Origin: Armatimonadetes bacterium 55-13
GTDB taxonomy: Bacteria; Armatimonadota; Fimbriimonadia; Fimbriimonadales; Fimbriimonadaceae
DNA length: 64,000 nt
NCBI GenBank assembly: GCA_001898035.1
Contig: MKRX01000006.1
Span: 248,436 to 312,435 of the forward strand
Direction of reading: 5' to 3'
Positions within the stretch are counted from its first letter, which is position 1. Each line of letters opens with the position of its first letter. The position numbers and the translations under genes are program-made. The notes beneath the pieces were generated by a model that made no database searches, was not told the origin of the DNA, and was given only the letters and a program-made list of their open reading frames with translations. Of the stretch, positions 32,270 to 40,655 are shown one piece after another.

Positions 32270-35200
32270 TTGATCTTACTAACCGCTACGGCCGCGCTGG
32301 CAATGACGGCGCAGTCCGGCGACGTGCCTGAAATGCGTATGATGCGCTGGCCGTCGATTCATGGAGACAATGTAGTCTTCACCTACGGAGCCGATCTATG
32401 GCTTGCGAAAACCGATGGCGGCTTCGCACGGCGCCTTACGTCTCATCCCGGTATCGAAGGCAATGCCCGGATTTCCCCTGACGGGAAGTGGCTCGCCTTT
32501 AGTGGCATGTACGACGGCAATATGGACGCCTACGTCATGCCCTTGGAGGGCGGCGAACCTAAGCGCCTGACTTTTGAGCCGAACACCGACAACGTCATAG
32601 GTTGGACGAAAGACGGCAAGGTGATGGTTGCATCCACGTCGGGCAACTTCCTGGCCAACCAACAACGCCTATGGCTCTTGAACCCGAACGGAGGTCCTCC
32701 TGAATCGACCAAAGTTTTGGAGATCACCCAAGGTTCATTCCTTCCGGACGGCCACACCTTGGCCTACACCCGAATGGCGTCCTATAACTTCAACTGGCGA
32801 CGCTACCGCGGCGGCACCCAAGGTCGCATTTCGCTGTTCGATCTGGAAGCGAACAAATACTCGGAGTTGCCGAGTGGGCGTGAGCAGAGCTACTTCCCCA
32901 TGTCGGTTGGAAACTCAATCTTCTACATCAGCGACAAGAAGTTGGGCACCCTTAACCTGTATCGATACGATCTGGGTTCCAAGAAGGACACTCAACTTAC
33001 ACAGTTCTCGGATGCGGACATTAAGTTTCCTTCTACCGACGGCAAGAAGATCGTTTTTGAACGCGATGGTTATTTGTGGACCTATGATATCGCCAGCAGC
33101 AAGATCGTCAAACTCAATCCGACGATCGCTAGCGATTTTGTGAGCGCTCGTCCCTATCTTCGCCGCGTATCGAGCGAAATCAGCAGCATCTCACTCTCGC
33201 CCAGCGGCTTACGAATCGCTGTCGAGGCTCGTGGCGATCTTTATAGTTTGCCCGCCCACAGTGGAGAGACCCGAAACTTTACGGGGACCTCGGGTTCTCG
33301 GGAGCGCTTCCCTGCTTGGTCGCCCGATGGAAAGACCATCGCTTACACTAGCGATGCCTCGGGAAGCTACGAGATCTACACGCAGCCTCAGATGGGTGGA
33401 AACCCGACGAAGCTGACGAGTTCGGGACTTGCGGTTAGCGGTGTCGATTGGACACCCGATTCCAAACAGATCGTTGTTTCAACCGAGACCAACGAGCTCT
33501 ATCTGCTCGATCCGGCCACGAAGAAGCTGACTCAGGTCTACAAGTCGCGACTGGGTAGTCCCGTGAGCTACGACGTGTCTCCCGATAGCAAGTGGATCGC
33601 CTATGTCGATCAGGCAAAGAACGGGTTTGGGCAAGTCTATCTTTACGAAATCGCCACCGGCAAATCGACGATGGTGACAGACGGTCGGTACGACGACAGC
33701 AGCCCAGCCTTCGACTTGAACGGCAAGTATCTGTACTTCGTTTCTCGCCGAACCTTTGCGCCTTCCTTTGGCGACTATGAGTTCAGTCTCAAGGTCGAGC
33801 AGACTCAGCGGCTTTATGTGATGCCCCTGACCAACGATCTTGAGAATCCCTGGATCGCCAAGGGTGAAGAAGAGCCCGCAGGTCAGCCGAAGAAGGGCGA
33901 GCCAAAGGAAGATAAGACGGTCAAGATCGACTTCGACGGCTTGGCGGAGCGTGCGCTTCCCCTCCCTCTGGGTAACGACAACTATCCTTTCCTTGTGGGT
34001 TTGAACGATGGCGTGCTGTTCTATCAAGGCGGGGCGCTGAAGAAGATGGACATCGGAGGTCGAGAACCTCAGGTTATCGCTCAGGGCATTGTGGGTTCCC
34101 TCTCGTTTAACGCAAACCGAACCAAGTTCGCCTATTACGCTCAGGGCATGCTCGGAATTATGCCGATTCAGCCCGGCGTTCAGGTTGGACAGGGTCGCGT
34201 GGATACCAGCAACGTGGAGACGATCGTCAAACCTCGCGAGGAGTGGACCCAGATGTTCTGGGATGCATGGCGCTGGGAAAAGAATCACTTCTACGATCCC
34301 AATATGGTTGGCCTCGATTGGAAGGCGATTGGCGACCGGTATGCGAAGTACCTGCCCTACGTGGCCACTCGCTACGATCTGAACTACGTCATGGGTCTGA
34401 TGATCGGCGAACTCGGAACGGGACACTCTTATGTTCAGGGCGGCGACTTCGGCAACATGGGCGCGTCGATCCCAGTTGGCCAACTCGGCGCCGACTATGA
34501 GGTTGCCGGAAACTACGTTCGGTTCAAGAAGGTCTACCGAGGCGCGAACTATGACGAATCCATGCGTGGACCGCTGGCCGATCCGGGCGTCAACGTCAAA
34601 GATGGCGACTACCTCCTTGAGATCGACGGTCAAGCCATCAACGCGAACACCAACCCGAACTCGCTCCTAATGAACAAGGTCGGCAAGGTGGTCACGATCA
34701 AGGTGAATGACCGACCATCTGAGACAGGCGCTCGCACCTACCGGGTCCGACCGGTTGGAAACGAAGGTCAGCTTCGATACACCGACTTCGTGGAAGGTAA
34801 CCGCAAGTGGGTCGAGAAGATGTCAGGTGGCCGAATTGGCTATATGCACATTCCGAATACAGCGGCCGAAGGTTCTCGCGAATTCGTTCGCGGTTATTGG
34901 AGCCAGACGGACAAGGACGCGGTCATTGTGGACGAGCGGTGGAACGGCGGCGGATACATCCAGCCGTGGTTCGTGGACACCCTTGCCCGAAAGATCAAAG
35001 CGGGAATTCAGGTTCGAAACTCCAAGGAAGATGGAAGCGATTCGGTCGCCATCGAAGGTCCGAAGGCGATGCTAATTAACGGCTACGCTGGTTCGGGCGG
35101 AGACTTCTTCCCGTGGATGTTCCGGCATGAGAAGGTTGGACCGCTGATCGGAAGCCGCACCTGGGGTGGATTGGTTGGTATCTCTGGAGGGGCTCCTCTA

Positions 35201-35452
35201 CTCGACGGCGGTAGCGTCACCGCTCCTGAGTTCAGCATCTTCGATCGAGACACGCAGGAGATCATCGCCGAGAATCAGGGCATCGCCCCGGATATCGAGG
35301 TCGATGCTCGTCCCGACCTGATCGCGGCGGGTCGCGATCCGCAATTGGAAAAGGCCGTGGAATACCTGATGGACCAACTCAAGAAGGCTCCGGCCAAGAA
35401 GAAGCGCAATGCGATTCCGAAGGTTGGAAAGAACGGAAGAATCGACAACTAA
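32270..35452 (+). CDS. Tricorn-like secreted S41 peptidase
   Basis: The 1060-residue protein follows the tricorn plan: signal peptide-like start MILLTATAALAMTAQ, six- and seven-bladed beta-propellers made of SPDGK/TDGGFARRLT-type blades (about residues 20-610), a helical cap (EEWTQMFWDAWRWEKNHFYDP), a PDZ domain (GPLADPGVNVKDGDYLLEIDGQAIN) and an S41 core. Catalytic His is in GELGTGHSYVQ (about 719) and nucleophile Ser in NGYAGSGGDFFPW (about 941). It starts at TTG with GGAGGAG just upstream. Tricorn enzymes degrade oligopeptides; here the peptide is probably exported. An acidic/Lys-rich linker lies before the second half. Confidence 0.92.
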   Translation: MILLTATAALAMTAQSGDVPEMRMMRWPSIHGDNVVFTYGADLWLAKTDGGFARRLTSHPGIEGNARISPDGKWLAFSGMYDGNMDAYVMPLEGGEPKRLTFEPNTDNVIGWTKDGKVMVASTSGNFLANQQRLWLLNPNGGPPESTKVLEITQGSFLPDGHTLAYTRMASYNFNWRRYRGGTQGRISLFDLEANKYSELPSGREQSYFPMSVGNSIFYISDKKLGTLNLYRYDLGSKKDTQLTQFSDADIKFPSTDGKKIVFERDGYLWTYDIASSKIVKLNPTIASDFVSARPYLRRVSSEISSISLSPSGLRIAVEARGDLYSLPAHSGETRNFTGTSGSRERFPAWSPDGKTIAYTSDASGSYEIYTQPQMGGNPTKLTSSGLAVSGVDWTPDSKQIVVSTETNELYLLDPATKKLTQVYKSRLGSPVSYDVSPDSKWIAYVDQAKNGFGQVYLYEIATGKSTMVTDGRYDDSSPAFDLNGKYLYFVSRRTFAPSFGDYEFSLKVEQTQRLYVMPLTNDLENPWIAKGEEEPAGQPKKGEPKEDKTVKIDFDGLAERALPLPLGNDNYPFLVGLNDGVLFYQGGALKKMDIGGREPQVIAQGIVGSLSFNANRTKFAYYAQGMLGIMPIQPGVQVGQGRVDTSNVETIVKPREEWTQMFWDAWRWEKNHFYDPNMVGLDWKAIGDRYAKYLPYVATRYDLNYVMGLMIGELGTGHSYVQGGDFGNMGASIPVGQLGADYEVAGNYVRFKKVYRGANYDESMRGPLADPGVNVKDGDYLLEIDGQAINANTNPNSLLMNKVGKVVTIKVNDRPSETGARTYRVRPVGNEGQLRYTDFVEGNRKWVEKMSGGRIGYMHIPNTAAEGSREFVRGYWSQTDKDAVIVDERWNGGGYIQPWFVDTLARKIKAGIQVRNSKEDGSDSVAIEGPKAMLINGYAGSGGDFFPWMFRHEKVGPLIGSRTWGGLVGISGGAPLLDGGSVTAPEFSIFDRDTQEIIAENQGIAPDIEVDARPDLIAAGRDPQLEKAVEYLMDQLKKAPAKKKRNAIPKVGKNGRIDN

Positions 35453-35476
35453 GGCGATTCTCTCGACGTGAGAAAA

Positions 35477-35503
35477 GGGTCAGGCACTTGCCTGGCCCTT
35501 TTT
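35477..35503 (+). terminator. Intrinsic terminator after the tricorn gene
   Basis: GGGTCAGG pairs with CCTGGCCC (one G-T pair) around a 6-base loop and is followed by TTTTT. It separates the tricorn gene from the convergent membrane-protein gene ending at 35503. Confidence 0.8.
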
Positions 35504-35949
35504 CATTCGTCTCGGCTTTGGGAAACGCGGCGTCGAATTTCCGCGATCATTCGGAGGACCATGAAGAAACCAACGAAGGCAGTAATCAGCAGGAATGGCG
35601 AGAAGATGAATAGCAGGGCCATGCTGTCTGTGACTTGGATGAAGTGAGCCACCAAGGCAACGATCACCAGCAAGACCACGCCATTCAGACCTTTCATCAA
35701 CACAAGACTAAGCGTTTCTGGCGCCTCCGACTCTTCGAGCTTTTTGGTCAGGCTTCGGTCGGCACTGGCGGATCGGACGATCCAATCAGCGAGGTTTTGG
35801 CTACAGCCTCGCTCGACGAGTCGCTCGGCGATGGTGACAGGGTCAATGCGATAGTAGTTCAACATCGCGGCGACCCGACGGAGCCGATGGTACTGAGGGC
35901 GTCCGAGGGTTTGAATTTCGGGTTTCAGATTCTCTGGCAGGGGTTCCAC
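35503..35949 (-). CDS. Small membrane protein, unknown function
   Basis: The 148-residue protein starts at GTG 35949, with AAAGGAG eight bases upstream. The N-terminal 85 residues are soluble and helical (RLRRVAAMLNYYRIDPVTIAERLVERGCSQNLADWIVRS, possibly a small helical domain). Two transmembrane helices follow (GLNGVVLLVIVALVAHFI and ALLFIFSPFLLITAFVGFFMVL) and a basic C-terminus. I do not recognise the family. It is divergent from rnhC and convergent with the tricorn gene, so it is a single-gene unit. Confidence 0.7.
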   Translation of the reverse strand: MEPLPENLKPEIQTLGRPQYHRLRRVAAMLNYYRIDPVTIAERLVERGCSQNLADWIVRSASADRSLTKKLEESEAPETLSLVLMKGLNGVVLLVIVALVAHFIQVTDSMALLFIFSPFLLITAFVGFFMVLRMIAEIRRRVSQSRDE

Positions 35950-36026
35950 TATTGCTCCTTTCTACGCTTTTGCCTTCTCGGACGATTTGCGGTCCCATTT
36001 TGGACCAATCACGTAAACTCTTGACG

Positions 36027-36668
36027 ATGGATGAAGGGCATATCGGTGTCGATGAGAGTGGAAAGGGAGATTTTTTTGGTCCTCTGGTGATTGCAGCCTG
36101 TTATGTGGGGCCGGAGCACTTGGCAGAATTGGAGGGAGTAAAGGACTCCAAGAAACTCACCGACCCGATGGCGCTGAAGCTTTCGGACCAGATCAAGCGA
36201 GTGTGTCCACATGCGGTGGTGGCAATAGGTCCGGCCAAATATAACGAGCTCTACGCCAAGTTCAAAAACTTGAACACGCTTTTGGCCTGGGGACATGCCC
36301 GAGCCATCGAGAATGTGCTTGAGCAACAACCAGCCACCAAGGTGATCTCGGACGAATTCGCGAAAGGTGGTCATGCCGTTAAACGTTCGTTGTTTGAGAA
36401 AGGGCGATCTCTGGAGTTTATTTCGGCGGTCCGGGCCGAGCAAGACATAGCGGTTGCGGCTGCTTCCGTTTTGGCGCGAGCCGAGTTCTTGCGACGTCTT
36501 AAACGGCTGGGCGAGGAATTTGGGATGACTCTTCCGAAGGGGGCTTCCACTCCGGTACTGGATGCGGGCGCCTCGTTCGTTCGCAAATTTGGGGCCGATA
36601 AGTTGGTGAACGTATCCAAAACCCACTTCAAAACGTTTGAGAACGTGAAGCAACGCGCGGGAGTTTAG
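36027..36668 (+). CDS. rnhC: Ribonuclease HIII-like
   Basis: The 213-residue enzyme cleaves RNA in RNA-DNA hybrids. Active-site signatures are GVDESGKGDFFGPLV (Asp-Glu), GVKDSKKLTD (Asp) and ISAVRAEQDIAVAAASVLARAEFL (downstream acidic residue). The GKGDFFGP form is specific to type HIII rather than HII. The N-terminal substrate-binding domain of about 80 residues usual for HIII is missing: the ATG at 36027 begins almost at the catalytic motif. The upstream frame gives no such domain. It is followed by the phosphorylase gene after 3 nt, so they are co-transcribed. Confidence 0.88.
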   Translation: MDEGHIGVDESGKGDFFGPLVIAACYVGPEHLAELEGVKDSKKLTDPMALKLSDQIKRVCPHAVVAIGPAKYNELYAKFKNLNTLLAWGHARAIENVLEQQPATKVISDEFAKGGHAVKRSLFEKGRSLEFISAVRAEQDIAVAAASVLARAEFLRRLKRLGEEFGMTLPKGASTPVLDAGASFVRKFGADKLVNVSKTHFKTFENVKQRAGV

Positions 36669-36671
36669 GAA

Positions 36672-37979
36672 GTGGACATTCTTTCGGTCATTGGGAAGCG
36701 CCGAGACGGGCTTGGCAATAGCGAAGCCGAACTTCGGTATTTGGCCAGCGGCGCGGGCGAGGGCTCGATTCCCGACTACCAACTCGCCGCTTGGCTCATG
36801 GCCGCCTTTCTACGTCCGCTGGATGAGCAAGAGACGGCGTGGCTTACGGTGGCGATGGCCGAGAGTGGCGACCGCATCGATCTTTCGGGGTTACCCAAAC
36901 CGTGGGTGGACAAGCATAGCACCGGCGGCGTCGGCGATAAGACTACGATCGCCCTTTTACCGATCCTGGCCGCATGCGGGCTCACGATCGTTAAGATGAG
37001 CGGGCGAGGGTTGGGAATCACGGGTGGAACCGTAGACAAGCTCGCTTCTATTCCTGGATTCCGACTCGACCTTTCACCTGATGAGATGAAACGGCAGGCC
37101 GCTCAGATCGGGCTGGCGCTTACGGGACAGACGCCGGATCTAGCGCCTGCGGATAAGGCATTGTATGCGCTCCGAGACGTTACCGGCACGGTTGGGTCCA
37201 TTCCGCTCATCGTTTCCAGCATTCTGAGTAAGAAGATTGCCGGGGGGGCAGATACGGTTGTGCTAGACGTTAAGTGCGGTTCTGGCGCTTTTATGACAAA
37301 CCTCGGGGACGCCCAGAAATTGGCGGCTCTGCTTGAGAAAACGGGAACCTTGGCGGGATTGAAAGTGAAAACCTCGATTTCCGATATGAATCAACCCTTG
37401 GGCGCGGCAGTTGGAAACGCGCTTGAAGTCTCGGAAGCCTTCGCAGTTCTGAGGGGGGATCGACTTTCTCCGCCGGTTCAGCGATTTAGAAGACTGTGCG
37501 TTCATTACGCGGCAGAAACCCTTGTTGCTTGCGGTTCGACAACTTCTGAAGCGGAGGGACTTGCGATCGCAGAAGAGGCTCTCATCTCGGGCAAAGCTCT
37601 CTTGAAAGCCAAAGACTGGGTGAAGGCTCAAGGCGGCGATCCTCGAGCGGTTCAGGATTCGAGTGTTCTGCCCCGATCGGCCGTCGTTCGAGAGGTGCGC
37701 GCGGAAGATTCTGGATGGGTTAAGGCCGTTTTAGCGGAAATGATTGGGAAGACGGTGATCAACCTGGGTGGGGGCCGACACCGGAAGGAGGACTTGATCG
37801 ATCCCGCAGTAGGAATCGTGCTTGCGGTTGGTGTGGGGGCGGCCCTGGGGGAAGGCGATCTGCTTGCGACGGTTCATGCGGCAACGGAAGAAATGGCCAA
37901 TTTGGCGGTTGCCGAAGTCCTAGGAGCGATCGAACTCTCCGAGACGCCCGTTGAGGAACCACCTCTTTTCCTCAGTTAG
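36672..37979 (+). CDS. Thymidine / pyrimidine-nucleoside phosphorylase
   Basis: The 435-residue GTG-started enzyme cleaves pyrimidine nucleosides with phosphate in nucleoside salvage. Its signatures are the phosphate/substrate motif VDKHSTGGVGDKTTI, MSGRGLGITGGTVDKLASIPGF, YALRDVTGTVGSIPLI and SKKIAGGADTVVLDVKCGSGAFM with Lys and Ser contacts. The C-terminal domain has LGGGRHRKEDLIDPAVGI. DeoA and Pdp cannot be separated by eye. It directly follows rnhC and overlaps the convergent gene by 8 bases. Confidence 0.92.
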   Translation: MDILSVIGKRRDGLGNSEAELRYLASGAGEGSIPDYQLAAWLMAAFLRPLDEQETAWLTVAMAESGDRIDLSGLPKPWVDKHSTGGVGDKTTIALLPILAACGLTIVKMSGRGLGITGGTVDKLASIPGFRLDLSPDEMKRQAAQIGLALTGQTPDLAPADKALYALRDVTGTVGSIPLIVSSILSKKIAGGADTVVLDVKCGSGAFMTNLGDAQKLAALLEKTGTLAGLKVKTSISDMNQPLGAAVGNALEVSEAFAVLRGDRLSPPVQRFRRLCVHYAAETLVACGSTTSEAEGLAIAEEALISGKALLKAKDWVKAQGGDPRAVQDSSVLPRSAVVREVRAEDSGWVKAVLAEMIGKTVINLGGGRHRKEDLIDPAVGIVLAVGVGAALGEGDLLATVHAATEEMANLAVAEVLGAIELSETPVEEPPLFLS

Positions 37980-38472
37980 ACTTCTTGGGCGGCTCAAAGA
38001 TGGCGATCTTTTTGAATACTGGCTCGCCGTTGTTCACAGAGTCGAACATTTGAATTTCGACTTTACGCTTGGGTTTGGGGAATATCCACATGGCAAACGA
38101 GTTGGAAAGCACCTGTCCGCCCGTGAAAAGATGCGGAACGATTTGAATGACGTTCCACTCTCCCTTGGTGTCCACTTTGTAGATCTGATACCCATCCACG
38201 CCGCGTCCTGAACCCCCGAAATAGCAGATAACGACGTTTTTTTGGAAATCCACGGTCGGCGCCGGGTCCAAGTTGGAGTTTCCGTATTGTTCTTTATGAG
38301 CTCGCCAAAGCACCCGCCACTCGCCTTCAGATGAGATCATGGCGGCGCGAGACTGCTCCACAAGGGTATCCGCGCCCGTCATTTGCGCTAGGGGCTTGAA
38401 GTCCTTGTCCATGGCCGCTTGCTGAGCGAGCATCGCCAGAACGGCGGCAACTATCTTGTTGAGCAGGAACAT
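37972..38472 (-). CDS. Secreted PrcB_C-like protein
   Basis: The 166-residue protein has an N-terminal signal-like segment (MFLLNKIVAAVLAMLAQQAAM). The region MISSEGEWRVLWRAHKEQ, TVDFQKNVVICYFGGSGRGVDGYQIYKV resembles the PrcB C-terminal domain, a small beta-rich protein-interaction domain that serves a surface protease complex in spirochaetes. Here no partner protease is adjacent. Its 3' end overlaps the phosphorylase gene tail-to-tail. Domain assignment is moderate; no function can be proven from position. Confidence 0.65.
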   Translation of the reverse strand: MFLLNKIVAAVLAMLAQQAAMDKDFKPLAQMTGADTLVEQSRAAMISSEGEWRVLWRAHKEQYGNSNLDPAPTVDFQKNVVICYFGGSGRGVDGYQIYKVDTKGEWNVIQIVPHLFTGGQVLSNSFAMWIFPKPKRKVEIQMFDSVNNGEPVFKKIAIFEPPKKSN

Positions 38473-38507
38473 CTATCCAGTACGACGCTACGATCTTGGC
38501 ACTTGTT

Positions 38508-38903
38508 CTAGACGACGAACCGGCGGATAGCCTTTTTCATCGAAACCGCATTAAAGTTAATTAACAGGCCCATTCGTTTCCCCGTCAGTTTCAGGTGGGT
38601 CATCATTTGCGCTTCGTGAATCGGAGCGATGGCGGGAACGGCTCGTATTTCTACGATGACATGGCCCTCGACCAAGAGATCGACATAGAAGGTCTCCTCA
38701 AGAGTTTCCCCGTCGTAGACCAAGGGAACGGGAACGCGACGCAAGACGTTCAGACCATGGTGCTCCAATTCCCGGACGAGGCAAGCCGTATAGACTCGCT
38801 CCAGGAGACCGGGCCCCATTTCCTTGTGGACGCGAGTCGCGCACTTAGCCACCAACTTGGCGGTGGAGTCGATCTTAGGTGGAACGGGGTCAAAGACCTT
38901 CAC
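38508..38903 (-). CDS. GxxExxY protein
   Basis: The 131-residue protein carries the name-giving motif in KEMGPGLLERVYTACLVRELEHHGL, followed by VPLVYDGETLEETFYVDLLVEGHVIVEIRAV and EAQMMTHLKLTGKRMGLLINFNA, all typical of this widespread family. The fold resembles a PD-(D/E)xK nuclease (E...D...ExK-like); here the expected Lys in VEIKAV is Arg. Function is unknown. The GTG start at 38903 lies inside one arm of a perfect 10-bp inverted repeat. It is 37 nt downstream of the ARC-type ATPase gene on the same strand. Confidence 0.88.
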   Translation of the reverse strand: MKVFDPVPPKIDSTAKLVAKCATRVHKEMGPGLLERVYTACLVRELEHHGLNVLRRVPVPLVYDGETLEETFYVDLLVEGHVIVEIRAVPAIAPIHEAQMMTHLKLTGKRMGLLINFNAVSMKKAIRRFVV

Positions 38904-38930
38904 CCAACTCTTTTACCTGGGAGTTGGGTG
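38901..38930 (-). repeat. Inverted repeat covering the GxxExxY start codon
   Basis: CACCCAACTC (38901-38910) and GAGTTGGGTG (38921-38930) are perfect 10-bp arms separated by ten bases. In mRNA the GTG start would be paired in the stem, so translation may be limited; it may also mark the end of the upstream gene's transcript, although there is no T-run. Confidence 0.6.
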
Positions 38931-38940
38931 AATTCTTGAA

Positions 38941-40605
38941 TCAAATAACGCTTTTTCGGGCGAACTCTTGGCCGCGATTCCGACCAATGGGTTTGACGGA
39001 GGCAACGTTTTCCGGTTCGTTGTCCAGGAGTTGGAGCCAATCCTCTTGAGTGTCGCTCTTGGGGAATATCTCGTTCTCTTTGTATTCCTGGCTGACGGCG
39101 GCGAAAAGATCGTCAAGCGACACTCCCGCTTGGTTTTGGGGATCTGCGATGGCTCGCTTGATGGCGTAGTCCTTGGCCCGATCAACGATGGACTTTAGGA
39201 GAGCACCGCTTACCAGATCTTTCCAGTAGAGGGTGTCAGTTTGACCATTTCGGAGATTGACCCGGAGGAACTCGGTCTCCTTGGACTTTCTCCAAATGAA
39301 CTCGGTGGTTTCTTCGATCAATTGCTTCCGAGCACAGTCGATCTCGCCCTTCCAGTTCTTCATGACTTCTGGATCCAGGGGGATGGTGTCGTGAAGATAG
39401 ATTCCCAGGATTTGCTGGGTGGCGTGCCGATCTGGTCGATTGATCTTGATCTTGCGGTCGATGCGTTCTGGACGGAGTACGGCGGGGTCAATGTAGTCCG
39501 GGCGGTTGGAGGTGAGCATCAGGACGACGTTCTCTAACGATTGGAGACCATCGAGTTCGGCACAGAATTGGGGCACGACAGTGTTAGAGATATTTAGCCA
39601 GCGACCGCTGGACCGTGTTCGCAAGACGGATTCGGCCTCATCCATGAAGATGAAGACCAGTCTTCCCTCTTTTGCCTTCTCTCGTGCCGTCTTAAATATC
39701 TCTCGGACCATGCGCTCGGTCTCGCCAAGCCACATGTTCAGAATCTTTGGACCTGAGATGGCCATGAAGTATTCCTTGACGGGCTTGCCCAGCCGCTTCG
39801 AATACTCTTGAGTCAAGTTGTGGGCAGTCGCTTTGCCAATCAGCGTCTTTCCGCAGCCGGGAGGGCCGTAGAGAAGGATGCCTTTAATCGGCTTCTTTTC
39901 GAATTTCTCGAATATCTCCGGGTAGAGCAACGGTTGCTCGATGGTGTCTCGGATCAGTTTGATGGCTTCTTGCTGGCCACCGACTTTTTCCCACGGGATA
40001 TCGGGAACGCTCTCAAGGAAGTAATCGCGGCTCTCCTGGCGGACGCTGTGCTCGATCGCAAAGCGGCCACTGCCATCGAGGCGCACCTCGTCTCCGGCGG
40101 TGATCTGGGTGTCCTTCAGGGCAGCGCTTCTCAGCACAATTCGACCTTCCGCTCCCGGCGTCTCCGATCCGACACGCAGCCGACCGTCCGCAAGGACGTC
40201 TCCCACCTTGAGCAGACCGCCAATGGGGCTATGGGCCACGACGCCGACGACGGCGTAAGCATCGTTGACTCTCACTCTGACTCCATCTTGGAGTAGGTCG
40301 GGATCGACATTGGGATCGACGTGGGCGACGAATTCGGTATCTCCGACAGCGATCATCGCAAATCGGGATTCTTGTTCATCGATCCAATTGAGGAAGACGC
40401 CAATCCGGTTAGCGGGGGCAGTGAGCTTGTTGTAGGCCTCTTCATATTCGGCCAGGAGGCGCTCTGACTCCTCTTTCTCCTTCGCCTCGGCCAGCAAGGC
40501 GCTTTCAAGGGCGGAAAGGCAATTCTGGGCTCGTGCGTCGTCTTTCGAAATCTGCTCACGGATCTTGTCGAGCAATTCCCGCGCACGGCTGGGTTGCGAA
40601 CTCAT
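38941..40605 (-). CDS. ARC/Mpa-type AAA ATPase (proteasomal ATPase family)
   Basis: The 554-residue protein (ATG at 40605; a TTG at 40653 is less likely) matches the ARC/Mpa plan. It has an N-terminal coiled coil (LLAEAKEKEESERLLAEYEEAYNKL), two OB folds (residues about 65-200), then the AAA module with Walker A GPPGCGKTLIGKA, Walker B FIFMDEAES, the ISGPKILNMWLGETERMVREIF pore region and RPERIDRKIKINRP. In actinobacteria this ring unfolds Pup-tagged proteins for the 20S proteasome. The C-terminus ends RKSVI and lacks the GQYL-type docking tail, and no pup, dop, pafA or proteasome gene is nearby. It is in a same-strand row with a GGDEF and a DnaA-like gene. Confidence 0.88.
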   Translation of the reverse strand: MSSQPSRARELLDKIREQISKDDARAQNCLSALESALLAEAKEKEESERLLAEYEEAYNKLTAPANRIGVFLNWIDEQESRFAMIAVGDTEFVAHVDPNVDPDLLQDGVRVRVNDAYAVVGVVAHSPIGGLLKVGDVLADGRLRVGSETPGAEGRIVLRSAALKDTQITAGDEVRLDGSGRFAIEHSVRQESRDYFLESVPDIPWEKVGGQQEAIKLIRDTIEQPLLYPEIFEKFEKKPIKGILLYGPPGCGKTLIGKATAHNLTQEYSKRLGKPVKEYFMAISGPKILNMWLGETERMVREIFKTAREKAKEGRLVFIFMDEAESVLRTRSSGRWLNISNTVVPQFCAELDGLQSLENVVLMLTSNRPDYIDPAVLRPERIDRKIKINRPDRHATQQILGIYLHDTIPLDPEVMKNWKGEIDCARKQLIEETTEFIWRKSKETEFLRVNLRNGQTDTLYWKDLVSGALLKSIVDRAKDYAIKRAIADPQNQAGVSLDDLFAAVSQEYKENEIFPKSDTQEDWLQLLDNEPENVASVKPIGRNRGQEFARKSVI

Positions 40606-40655
40606 AACTGATATTACGTCGCGAGTTTGCGAGTCGGCAGACCCGAAGATCAAAT

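Noticed and set aside
33479-34633. Minus-strand open frame of 384 codons inside the tricorn gene
   Set aside because: Composition is of an antisense shadow and it has no ribosome site, promoter or known motif.
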